From assembly GCA_016870995.1 (NCBI GenBank), contig VFZU01000010.1:1-64000 (forward strand): a DNA stretch of 64,000 nt, given 5' to 3'. Below are positions 53,453-61,947 of the stretch, one piece after another. Position 1 is the first letter of the stretch; each line of letters starts with the position of its first letter. The DNA comes from Acidobacteriota bacterium. GTDB taxonomy: Bacteria; Acidobacteriota; Terriglobia; Bryobacterales; Bryobacteraceae. The notes under the pieces were generated by a model, which had not been told where the DNA came from, did no database searches, and saw only the letters and a list, made by a program, of their open reading frames with translations. Both the position numbers and the translations under genes were made by a program.

Positions 53453-55795
53453 ATGATTGCTGGGTTAATAGTGGCAACGCTGCTGTTCGGGCAGGACGCG
53501 CAAGAGATTCTCTCGCGAAACTGCCTCGCTTGCCACGGTGCAGCGCGGATGGGCAATGTGGATCTGCGAACGCTGAAGAGCGGCGATCCCCTCCTGAGCA
53601 AAGTGGCACACATGGTTACCAGCAAGGCCATGCCGCCCGGCAAGAAGGGTTTAAGCGAGTCAGAGATCAGCACGATCTCCGCATGGGTCAAGGCAGGCGC
53701 ACCAGGACTCGACAAGCCGCTCGAAGTCAAAAGCAACTGGTGGTCGTTTCAACCGTTAAAGCGGCCAGCTTTGCCGGTTGGTGTTGGAAACCCGGTTGAT
53801 CTGTTTGTGCGAGAGAAGTGGAAACAGGCCGGGCTGAAGCCCGTGCGCCCCGCGACAAAGCGCGAGTTGTTGCGCAGGGTGAGCTTCGCGCTCTCGGGCT
53901 TACCACCGACGGAAAAAGAGCTGGCCGAGTTCGAGCAGGACCGCCGGCCGGACGCATACGCAAGGCAGGTGGACCGCTTGCTGGCAAGCCCACAATACGG
54001 AGAACGATGGGGAAGGCATTGGCTCGATGTCGTGCGGTATGCGGACACGGGAGGATTTGAGACAGACATCTACTTCCCCAATGCGTGGCGCTATCGGGAT
54101 TATGTGATCCGGAGCCTGAATCAGGACAAATCCTACAAGCAGTTTGTGCAAGAGCAAATTGCGGGCGACGAACTGTTCCCGACGGACCTCGATCTCGATG
54201 GCGGATTCCAGATTGCGCCCCAAAAACTTTCAAGACTGGACGCAAGCATTGCAACAGGGCTATACACGATTGGCCCCGTCTACCATGAGGCTGCCCTGTT
54301 TGGCGGGCAGGTGCGCTACGAGTGGCTCACCGATGCGGTCGACACAACGGGGGAAGCGTTTCTGGGTTTAACGCTCGGCTGCTCCCGCTGCCACAACCAT
54401 AAATTTGATCCGCTCACGCAAAAGGACTATCACGCGATGATGGCCGTGTTTGCGGCAAGCGAGGAAAAAGAGATCCCGGTGGTAAGCCGGTTTGCCACGT
54501 TCGGATTCAAGTCGGGGTATCCGAGCTGGATCCGGGTGGAGGAGTTGAAGGGCGCCATACAAAGGATTGACCAGGGGGCGAGGAAGCGGGTTGTCGATTC
54601 GATGCGCAAGCGATTCAGCGCCCAGGAGCTGGCCGCCTATGACACGCCGGTGGAGAAGCGAACACTGGAACAGCGCAACACCGCAGCCCGCGTGGAGGCG
54701 GCGATGACGCAGGCGGGGCTGCAGGAAAACGCAGAAGGCAAGCAAGCCGACATTCCGCTGACCGAAGCGGAGAGCAAAGAGCGAGAACGCCTGGTTGTGG
54801 AACTGGGCCGGGCGACGCTCAAGGCGAACCCCGTGCCGCAAACAGCAACCGTCTTGGGAGCCGCGCCTGTCACGCCGAAGGTGTACCTGACGCACCGCGG
54901 AGACTGGCGCAGCAAGGGCGAAGAAGTCGGCCCTGGCGTACCTGCTGTGCTGTCAAGGGGAGTCCAGATGGATGCGGCCAGCGCGAGGCGCTCGGCCTTG
55001 GCCAAGTGGATCGGCAGCGAAGAGAATCCGCTCACGGCGCGCGTGATGGTGAACCGCGTCTGGCACTGGCACTTCGGCAAGGGAATCGTCGCGAGTCCAA
55101 ACGACTTCGGCCGGCAGGGCGAAGAACCGACGCACCCGCAACTGCTGGACTGGCTGGCGGCCGAGTTTATGGAATCGGGCTGGAGCCTGAAGAAACTGCA
55201 CCGCACGATTCTGCTGTCTGAGACCTACCAGTTGAGCAGCGAAGCGAACGAAGCCAATTTGAAGATCGACGCCAACAACCGCTACTTGTGGCGGATGAAC
55301 CGGCAGCGGCTAGATGCCGAAACATTACGGGACGCCGTACTCGCCGTGAGTGGGGAGCTGAACTTGAAAATGGGCGGTCGGCCGGTGGTATCGAAACTGA
55401 GCCCGGAAGAGTACACGGTGATGTGGGCGCGCAACCAGTGGCCCGAGTCGCTCGATGAACGCGAGCAGGCTCGGCGAAGCGTTTACCTCTATGTGAAACG
55501 CACCTTTCCCCTGCCCATGTTCACAACCTTCGATGCGCCTGACACATCCCAAAGTTGCTCACGGCGGGAGAATACAACCGTCGCGCCGCAGGCATTGACG
55601 CTTATGAACGGCGAGTTCATGGTGCGTGAAGCGAACAAGTTGGCGGCCAAGGCCGGAGACGCAGAAGGGTTGTGGCGGAGGGTCTTCGGTCGCGCGCCCA
55701 CGGCAGCGGAGCGGGAGCAGGCGGGGCGCCTGAAGGACCTCGAACAGATGGCGCTGGTATTGCTAAACACGAACGAGTTTCTCTATGTGGACTGA
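53453..55795 (+). CDS. PSD1/planctomycete cytochrome C-domain protein
   Basis: A 780-residue exported protein. After the signal sequence there is a heme site (CLACHG, about residue 24) in a planctomycete-type cytochrome domain, with MTSKAMPPGKKGLSESEI-like spacing after it. The DUF1549 region contains LLASPQYGERWGRHWLDVVR and YADTGGFE; then the DUF1553 region carries NPLTARVMVNRVWHWHFGKG, PSPNDFG-like IVASPNDFGRQGEEPTHPQL and LDWLAAEFMESGWSLKKLHR. This architecture is widespread in planctomycetes and some acidobacteria, always with a DUF1501 partner, and its chemistry is undefined. It overlaps or nearly touches the DUF1501 gene. Confidence 0.92.
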   Translation: MIAGLIVATLLFGQDAQEILSRNCLACHGAARMGNVDLRTLKSGDPLLSKVAHMVTSKAMPPGKKGLSESEISTISAWVKAGAPGLDKPLEVKSNWWSFQPLKRPALPVGVGNPVDLFVREKWKQAGLKPVRPATKRELLRRVSFALSGLPPTEKELAEFEQDRRPDAYARQVDRLLASPQYGERWGRHWLDVVRYADTGGFETDIYFPNAWRYRDYVIRSLNQDKSYKQFVQEQIAGDELFPTDLDLDGGFQIAPQKLSRLDASIATGLYTIGPVYHEAALFGGQVRYEWLTDAVDTTGEAFLGLTLGCSRCHNHKFDPLTQKDYHAMMAVFAASEEKEIPVVSRFATFGFKSGYPSWIRVEELKGAIQRIDQGARKRVVDSMRKRFSAQELAAYDTPVEKRTLEQRNTAARVEAAMTQAGLQENAEGKQADIPLTEAESKERERLVVELGRATLKANPVPQTATVLGAAPVTPKVYLTHRGDWRSKGEEVGPGVPAVLSRGVQMDAASARRSALAKWIGSEENPLTARVMVNRVWHWHFGKGIVASPNDFGRQGEEPTHPQLLDWLAAEFMESGWSLKKLHRTILLSETYQLSSEANEANLKIDANNRYLWRMNRQRLDAETLRDAVLAVSGELNLKMGGRPVVSKLSPEEYTVMWARNQWPESLDEREQARRSVYLYVKRTFPLPMFTTFDAPDTSQSCSRRENTTVAPQALTLMNGEFMVREANKLAAKAGDAEGLWRRVFGRAPTAAEREQAGRLKDLEQMALVLLNTNEFLYVD

Positions 55796-55808
55796 TTGCC
55801 CGAAATCG

Positions 55809-57221
55809 ATGGCGGCGCACTCGCGCCGGGACTTTCTGACGCGAAGTGCGCTGGGCTTCGGTGCGCTGGCGGCGAACGCTATGGCAAACCCCTATGCCAG
55901 GCGCAGCCCTCACTTTGCGGCCAAAGGCAAGAGCGTGATCTTCCTGTTCATGCATGGAGGGCCAAGCCACTTGGACACGTTTGACCCAAAGCCGGAACTG
56001 CAGCGGCTCGACGGGCAACCGATCCCGAAGAGCTTTGGCAAGGTCGACTTCCAGTTCTCGAATATGGAAAAGACGCCGCTCATGGGCTCACCGCGCAAGT
56101 TCAAGAAGCGAGGGCAGTCAGGGCTCGAGATCTCAGACCTGTTTGAGCATACGGCGGCGCACGCCGATGACCTATCGGTGATCCGGTCCTGCCATCATGA
56201 CGGCTTCACCCACGTGACGGGGCAAACATGGATGAACACCGGTTGGGGGCGTGTGGGGCGGCCGAGCGTGGGCTCGTGGGTCGTATACGGACTCGGGAAC
56301 GAAAGTGAGAATCTACCTGCTTATGTGGTGATGCTCGACGGAGGTATCAAGGCGGGTGCCCCCGCTTATGGAGCTGGATTTCTACCAGCGGCCTATCAGG
56401 GAACAGTGCTGCGCAGCGAAGGGCCACCAATCCTGAACATCAAACGGCCGGAGGGAATCTCGGGCAAAGAGCAGGAAACCATGCTGTCGGTATTGCGCGA
56501 CATGAATGAAGCGCACCGGGCTCCGCGGGCCGACGATACAGAACTGGCGGCAAGGATGGCGAGCTATGAGTTGGCGTTCAAGATGCAGATGTCAGTACCC
56601 GAGGTAACGGCTCTCGAACGCGAGACTGAGGCAACCAAAAAACTCTACGGCCTCGACGACCCGATGACGGCGGAGTTCGGTACGCAGTGCCTGATGGCGC
56701 GCCGCATGGTGGAGAAGGGCGTGCGCTTTGTGCAACTGTATTCTGGCGGAAAGAAGGGTGCCGAGGTGGGCTGGGATGGACACAACGAGTGTGACCAGAA
56801 CCACGAGTTTATGGCCCGCAAGGTGGACAAACCGATTGCCGGGTTGCTGGCAGACCTGAAGTCGCGCGGCCTGCTTGAGAGCACTGTCGTGTTCTGGGGC
56901 GGAGATTTTGGCAGAACGCCATTTACCGATGGCGCCGAGGGCGGCAGCGGCAACCGCAACGGGCGCGACCACAACCCTTATGGCTTCACGGTATGGCTGG
57001 CGGGCGGAGGTGTGAAGGGCGGTCAGGTCATCGGCTCCACGGATGAGATCGGCCTCAAGGCGCAGGAGGACAAGGTGGACATGCATGACCTGCATGCCGG
57101 GCTCTTGGGGCTGCTGGGGCTCGACCACAAGAAGCTGACCTATCCTTTCCAGGGCAGAGAATTCCGGCTGACGGATGTCGGGGGAGAAGGCAATCTGCTA
57201 AAACGATTGAGGAATGGATAA
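55809..57221 (+). CDS. DUF1501 protein with Tat signal
   Basis: A 470-residue protein whose N-terminus (MAAHSRRDFLTRSALGFGAL) is a Tat signal, so it is folded and cofactor-loaded before export. The body contains SVIFLFMHGGPSHLDTFDPK, FGTQCLMARRMVEKGVRFVQ, WDGHNECDQNHEFMARKVDK, STVVFWGGDFGRTPFTDG and RDHNPYGFTVWLAGGGVKGG. These are the DUF1501 strings, related to the alkaline-phosphatase/sulfatase fold, with Asp/His metal ligands. The role with the PSD1 partner is unknown. GTG 55785 would be 24 bases earlier and overlap the PSD1 stop; I prefer ATG 55809. The end overlaps the next start by eight bases. Confidence 0.9.
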   Translation: MAAHSRRDFLTRSALGFGALAANAMANPYARRSPHFAAKGKSVIFLFMHGGPSHLDTFDPKPELQRLDGQPIPKSFGKVDFQFSNMEKTPLMGSPRKFKKRGQSGLEISDLFEHTAAHADDLSVIRSCHHDGFTHVTGQTWMNTGWGRVGRPSVGSWVVYGLGNESENLPAYVVMLDGGIKAGAPAYGAGFLPAAYQGTVLRSEGPPILNIKRPEGISGKEQETMLSVLRDMNEAHRAPRADDTELAARMASYELAFKMQMSVPEVTALERETEATKKLYGLDDPMTAEFGTQCLMARRMVEKGVRFVQLYSGGKKGAEVGWDGHNECDQNHEFMARKVDKPIAGLLADLKSRGLLESTVVFWGGDFGRTPFTDGAEGGSGNRNGRDHNPYGFTVWLAGGGVKGGQVIGSTDEIGLKAQEDKVDMHDLHAGLLGLLGLDHKKLTYPFQGREFRLTDVGGEGNLLKRLRNG

Positions 57222-58962
57222 AACATCCAGGCGGAGTTGGTTGAGCCTGTTGGGCGCGTCATGGGCGGCGAAGGCGCAAGGCGTATCGTCACGCGTGGCG
57301 CGGCCGCAGCAACGCGGGAAGCCTTCCGGATTGCCGTTTCACTCAAAGCTGACCGATATCGCCAAACAGGCGGGTTTGCTCGAGCGTTGCACCTATGGTG
57401 GAGAAACCGCCAAGCAGTATCTGCTCGAGACGATCGGTTGTGGCGTAGCGTTTGTTGACTACGACAACGACGGATGGCTGGATATTTTCCTGCTCAACGG
57501 CACTCTGCTCGAAGGATCGAACGCGACAAACCGCTTGTACCGCAACAACCGGGATGGCACCTTCACAGACGTCACCAAAGCCTCGGGGCTGGAGCGAACC
57601 GGGTGGGCTTCGGCGGTCTGCGCCGGAGATTACAACAACGACGGATGGACGGACCTGTTTGTGACCTACTGGGGTCAGAACGTGCTGTACCGCAACAATG
57701 GCAACGGAACCTTCAGCGATGTCACCAAGCAGGCGGGCCTGATCGAGGCAAAGCGGCGCTGGGGTGCAGGCTGTACATTTGTTGACTATGACCGTGACGG
57801 GCATCTCGATCTTTTTGTCTCGAACTACGTCGACTTCGACCCGGAGAAGGTGCCAAAACCAGGGCAAAACTCTTTCTGCAACTGGAAGGGAGTACCGGTA
57901 AATTGCGGTCCGCGGGGGCTGACCCCCGGCTACCATTCGCTCTACCGGAATCGAGGTGATGGAACGTTTGAAGACGTGAGCGCAAAGTCTGGTGTGGCGA
58001 AGGCGCGTGGCAGCTATGGGATGACGGCGGTGGCGGCGGACTTCGACAACGACGGCTGGCCGGACATCTACGTCGCTTGCGACTCAACGTCGAGCTTTCT
58101 GTTCCGCAACAAGCATGACGGTACGTTTGAAGAGGTGGGGCTTGAGCGCGGCGTGGCCGTGAATGAAGACGGGATGGAGCAGGCGGGCATGGGAGTGGGC
58201 GTCGGAGACTTTGACCTCGACGGGAACCTCGATATCTTCAAGACGCACTTTGCGGACGATTCGAACATTCTGTACCGCAATGACGGCAAGGCGAACTTCG
58301 AGGACGTGACGACACGCAGCGGAGTTGGCGTCGAGACCCGCTATGTGAGTTGGGGCGCGGGCATTGTGGACCTCGACAACGACGGGCAACTAGATCTGTT
58401 TTTCGTGACTGGCAATGTCTACCCGGAGATTGAAGCGAAGCTGCCCGCCTACCCGTTCAAGACCCCGCGCGCAGTGTTTCGCAATCTGGGAGGCGGCAAG
58501 TTCGAAGAGTTGTTGGATCAGGCCGGGCTAGGAGTGAGCGAGGCGCACTCAAGCCGCGGCTGTGCGTTCGGGGACTTCGATAACGATGGCGACATAGATG
58601 TCGTGGTAGTGAATCTCCATGAGCCGCCAAGCCTTTTGCGCAACGATGTCACCAGCAACGGGAACTGGTTGAAGGTCAAGCTCGAAGGAGTGAAATCGAA
58701 CCGCAGCGCGATTGGGGCCCGAGTGACGTTGCTCTATGGAGGAAAGAAACAGGCACAGGAGGTGATGAGCCAGGGGAGTTTTTATTCCGTCAATGACTTC
58801 CGGCTGCACTTTGGTCTCGGGGCGGTGGACATCGTCGACATAGAGGTGCGTTGGCCCAACGGCGGGCTTGCCCGGTTTCCCAAGGTAGCGGCGGGACAAC
58901 TGATCGAGATCAAAGAGGGTGCGGGAATCGTAAAGGCGACGCCTTGGAAGAAGAAGGGCTAA
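57214..58962 (+). CDS. CRTAC1-like FG-GAP propeller with ASPIC/UnbV domain
   Basis: A 582-residue protein with a short Tat- or Sec-like start (TSRRSWLSLLGASWAAKAQG). Seven calcium-loop repeats of the FG-GAP/VCBS propeller are visible: DYDNDGWLDIF, DYNNDGWTDLF, DYDRDGHLDLF, DFDNDGWPDIY, DFDLDGNLDIF, DLDNDGQLDLF and DFDNDGDIDVV. The C-terminus, with NWLKVKLEGVKSNRSAIGAR and VEIEVRWPNGG-like IVDIEVRWPNGGLARFP, is the ASPIC/UnbV domain. Such proteins are surface-exposed in planctomycetes and acidobacteria. The start overlaps DUF1501 by eight bases; the second cytochrome follows after three bases. Confidence 0.93.
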   Translation: MDKTSRRSWLSLLGASWAAKAQGVSSRVARPQQRGKPSGLPFHSKLTDIAKQAGLLERCTYGGETAKQYLLETIGCGVAFVDYDNDGWLDIFLLNGTLLEGSNATNRLYRNNRDGTFTDVTKASGLERTGWASAVCAGDYNNDGWTDLFVTYWGQNVLYRNNGNGTFSDVTKQAGLIEAKRRWGAGCTFVDYDRDGHLDLFVSNYVDFDPEKVPKPGQNSFCNWKGVPVNCGPRGLTPGYHSLYRNRGDGTFEDVSAKSGVAKARGSYGMTAVAADFDNDGWPDIYVACDSTSSFLFRNKHDGTFEEVGLERGVAVNEDGMEQAGMGVGVGDFDLDGNLDIFKTHFADDSNILYRNDGKANFEDVTTRSGVGVETRYVSWGAGIVDLDNDGQLDLFFVTGNVYPEIEAKLPAYPFKTPRAVFRNLGGGKFEELLDQAGLGVSEAHSSRGCAFGDFDNDGDIDVVVVNLHEPPSLLRNDVTSNGNWLKVKLEGVKSNRSAIGARVTLLYGGKKQAQEVMSQGSFYSVNDFRLHFGLGAVDIVDIEVRWPNGGLARFPKVAAGQLIEIKEGAGIVKATPWKKKG

Positions 58963-58965
58963 GCG

Positions 58966-60507
58966 ATGTTGTATGCACTGATGGTAATGAGCTTGGTTGG
59001 GCAAGAGTACGTGGGCTCGACCGCTTGTGCGCCCTGCCATCGCGCCATCAGTGAACACTGGAAAAAGACGGCCATGGGGCGCAGCATGAGCCCCGCGGCA
59101 GAGCACCTTGGCAAAGTAGCCAGCGTGGTTGTGGTGGGCGCGGAAAAACTCAGGCGCGAGTTTCGCGTCGAGGTCGAGAACGGACTGATGAAGCAGGAGG
59201 AAGCCGGCGAGGGCTTTCGCAATGAACATATCGTGCGTTGGGCAATTGGGTCGGGTGTAAACGGCCACAGCTTTGTGGTGGAGCGTGGCGACCATCTCTT
59301 TCAGGCGCCGCTTTCCTTTTACTCGCGCGTGGGCCAATGGGGGCTGTCCCCTGGGTATGAGTTTGCGGACTATGGCTTCAACCGGCCGATCGCCGCAGGC
59401 TGCATCCACTGCCACAGCGGACACCCGCGCACGGTGGCGAACACAAGCGGAAAGTATGAGTCGCCTGCCTTTGCCGAGTTGGCGATTGGCTGTGAAAGCT
59501 GCCATGGGCCGGGACGGAAGCACGTGACGGCGCGCGGGGCCAAAGGCAGCATCGTGAACCCGAAGAAGCTGGAGCGGGAAAGGGCCGACGAGATTTGCAT
59601 GCGCTGCCACCAGGGTGGCGATGCGCGCGTGCTGATGCCCGGCAAGACTGAGGGAGATTTCCGCCCCGGGCAGGCGCTGGCCGAGACAGTCGCGATCTTC
59701 CGGCTACCAAGGCAGAAGGATACAGATCTCTTGGAGCATCACGAATCGATGCGCTTGAGCGAGTGTTACCAGCGGAGCGGGACGATGACCTGCCAGAGTT
59801 GTCACAACCCGCATGAAGTGAAGACCGACCACCGGGCGAAATGCTTGAGCTGTCACACCGGCAGTCTGGGCGAAAGGCACCCGGCTCGAGATAGCGATTG
59901 CCTGAGCTGCCACATGCCGAAGCGGGAAGTGGGTGTGATTGCCCACTCCGCGCTGACGAACCACCGGATACCGCGGCGGCCTGATGCGAAGGTGGCACTT
60001 GAGACCGGCGAAGAACTCGTCGCTATCAACCAACCGCGAAAGCCATGGGGGGCGCTGATCGAGATGCAGGCTTACGGGATCGTGGCCGAGAAGGGTCCGC
60101 AATGGATGCGGAAGTTTGAAGAGCGCCTTCTCGAGGCAGCGAAGGAGAAGCCCGAAGAAGCAGTGGTGCTGGCGACGCTGGGAAGACGGTCACTGCGGGA
60201 GAAAAACTACCCGCAAGCGATCGGGCAATTACAGCAAGCCCTACAGCGCGGTTGGAAAGTAGCGACCACTTATGAAGACTTGGGCGAAGCGCTAGGACGG
60301 GCAGGCCAGGGAGAGCGGGCTATTGCCACCTTGCGCGAAGGGATCGCGGTGGCACCCTTTCATCCGGTCTTGTACAAGTCGCTGGCGTTGCGACTGATCC
60401 AGGCGCAGCGGTTTGCGGAAGCAAAGGAGACGCTCACCAAATACGTCGAGCTTTTCCCGGAGGATGATTTCGTCAGGCGACTTCTGAAGCAGGTATCAGG
60501 GGGATAG
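58966..60507 (+). CDS. Heptaheme cytochrome c with C-terminal TPR
   Basis: A 513-residue protein. Seven CxxCH sites lie in the first 330 residues: CAPCH, CIHCH, CESCH (in GCESCHGPG), CMRCH, CQSCH, CLSCH and CLSCH. From about residue 375 TPR helices follow (KPEEAVVLATLGRRSLREKN, ATTYEDLGEALGRAGQGERA). The N-terminus (MLYALMVMSLVGQEYVGSTA) is a very short signal-like stretch. It is clearly related to the cytochrome gene on the other strand, sharing LSFYSRVGQWGLSPGYEF-type and SECYQRSG-type segments. Start is three bases after the CRTAC1 stop. The last 12 bases overlap that convergent gene. Confidence 0.9.
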   Translation: MLYALMVMSLVGQEYVGSTACAPCHRAISEHWKKTAMGRSMSPAAEHLGKVASVVVVGAEKLRREFRVEVENGLMKQEEAGEGFRNEHIVRWAIGSGVNGHSFVVERGDHLFQAPLSFYSRVGQWGLSPGYEFADYGFNRPIAAGCIHCHSGHPRTVANTSGKYESPAFAELAIGCESCHGPGRKHVTARGAKGSIVNPKKLERERADEICMRCHQGGDARVLMPGKTEGDFRPGQALAETVAIFRLPRQKDTDLLEHHESMRLSECYQRSGTMTCQSCHNPHEVKTDHRAKCLSCHTGSLGERHPARDSDCLSCHMPKREVGVIAHSALTNHRIPRRPDAKVALETGEELVAINQPRKPWGALIEMQAYGIVAEKGPQWMRKFEERLLEAAKEKPEEAVVLATLGRRSLREKNYPQAIGQLQQALQRGWKVATTYEDLGEALGRAGQGERAIATLREGIAVAPFHPVLYKSLALRLIQAQRFAEAKETLTKYVELFPEDDFVRRLLKQVSGG

Positions 60508-61908
60508 CAGCGCTTCGCGAGCAAGAAGATTCTGCGGAGCGAGTTGCAGCAGACGCTCAAGAATTGTGCGACGCTGCGCGGGTTGGCACTCGGTTAGCAA
60601 GAAGTATGCGCGCGGAGAAAGCGGCTCCAGAGAAATCGCTTTTTCCAGTTGTGCGATCGCCGAACCAGTATCGCCAAGGCTGCGTTCCACCACGGCGAGC
60701 TTTTCCCGCAACGGGGCATCGTTCGGACGGAGGGCAACAGCGGAGCGCAGGAGCTTGCGCGCGTCCACCTTTTGATCTTTCAGAAAGAGAACCATGCCGA
60801 GTGCGGTGAGTACTTCAGGGTCGCGCTCAAGCCGGTTGATGAGACCAGCAAGGCGGCGGTAGCCGCTTTGAATCATTTCCGGAGAGTTATCCCGCTCGCC
60901 AATTTCAATCGAGGCAAGGCCAAGCGCCCGCTCCCGCTCCAAGGGAGTGCCCGCGTCTCGCCACACGCGGAGTTGGACTGTCGTGTTGCTAGCCGCTTGC
61001 GGGCGCGACTGGATGCGGTGATCGGTGAACGCGGAGTGGCCTCCGTCAGAAGCGGGTCGGCGGGGCATGTGGCACGAAGTACATTCGGCGGGGGCGGCAG
61101 GATGGGCCGAAGAGAGCGTGGCGTGGCAAGAGCGGCAGGTGGATGTGATGTTCACTGGCTCGCCGTGCACAGAATGACAAGAGCCGCACCAGAGCTTACC
61201 GGAAGATTGACGCGAGCATTCGCTAAGGCTGAGCTGTTCGACATGGCTTACGACCCGGAGATCCTGGCGAGGACGGTCATAGACGATGGTGAGAGCGCCG
61301 ATACGGGTTTCGCCAGTCAGGTGGCAACGCTCGCACACGACTTCGCGCGCTGCGGTCGTGAGCCGGACGGGATTGGAGATGTTCGCACGCGAGGGCCGTG
61401 CGAGGTGAGCGGCCGAGTTGCCATGACACTGGTCGCAAGAGATGGGTTGAGGGTCGGCGGCGTTGCCGTTAGAGTGGCAATCGAGGCATTGTGCCGTCAC
61501 GCGGCGATCAAAGTCGAGGCGGGGGTGGCGTTCGTAGCCAGGCGCAACGGCCCAGACCTGCTTGTCACGATACAAAGCCGCCGGGGATTGAAAGAGAGTG
61601 TTGCCGACACGCACGAGGAAGCCCGCGGCGTGAGACCCCGAGCCGATGCGGTAAGCGATGGGGTATTCGGCGGAGATCTTGCCACGCTCGATGCGGTGCC
61701 ACAGGCGGCCGTCGCGCGCAAACGACTGCACGATGGAACCAGAGGCGGCATGAACAAAGGACCCAGCGGGCAAAACAGAGGCGGGTGCGATGGCATTACC
61801 CATCGGAGTGAGACCAAAGGCCTTGACTTGCGCAGGATGGCAAGATTGGCAAGGGTGGGCCGCAAGGAGCGGGAGAGCGGCGAAGATAAAGCAGGCGCTC
61901 CAAATCAT
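60496..61908 (-). CDS. Heptaheme cytochrome c with C-terminal TPR (paralog)
   Basis: About 470 residues. Signal peptide MIWSACFIFAALPLLAA, then seven heme sites: CQSCH, CLDCH, CDQCH, CERCH, CGSCH, CRSCH and CTSCH, then TPR helices (PEVLTALGMVLFLKDQKVDA, APLREKLAVVERSLGDTGSA). It aligns in order with the cytochrome on the plus strand next to it: LFQSPAALYRDKQVWAVAPG here against LFQAPLSFYSRVGQWGLSPG there, and LSECSRQSSGKLWCGSCH against LSECYQRSGTMTCQSCH. The two are paralogs placed tail to tail. The ATG at 61908 is preferred over the longer ORF. The gene is divergent from alpha-L-fucosidase. Confidence 0.9.
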   Translation of the reverse strand: MIWSACFIFAALPLLAAHPCQSCHPAQVKAFGLTPMGNAIAPASVLPAGSFVHAASGSIVQSFARDGRLWHRIERGKISAEYPIAYRIGSGSHAAGFLVRVGNTLFQSPAALYRDKQVWAVAPGYERHPRLDFDRRVTAQCLDCHSNGNAADPQPISCDQCHGNSAAHLARPSRANISNPVRLTTAAREVVCERCHLTGETRIGALTIVYDRPRQDLRVVSHVEQLSLSECSRQSSGKLWCGSCHSVHGEPVNITSTCRSCHATLSSAHPAAPAECTSCHMPRRPASDGGHSAFTDHRIQSRPQAASNTTVQLRVWRDAGTPLERERALGLASIEIGERDNSPEMIQSGYRRLAGLINRLERDPEVLTALGMVLFLKDQKVDARKLLRSAVALRPNDAPLREKLAVVERSLGDTGSAIAQLEKAISLEPLSPRAYFLLTECQPAQRRTILERLLQLAPQNLLAREALLSP

Positions 61909-61947
61909 GCCATGACAATCATATCTGTTTGTGATAGACACTCAAGC

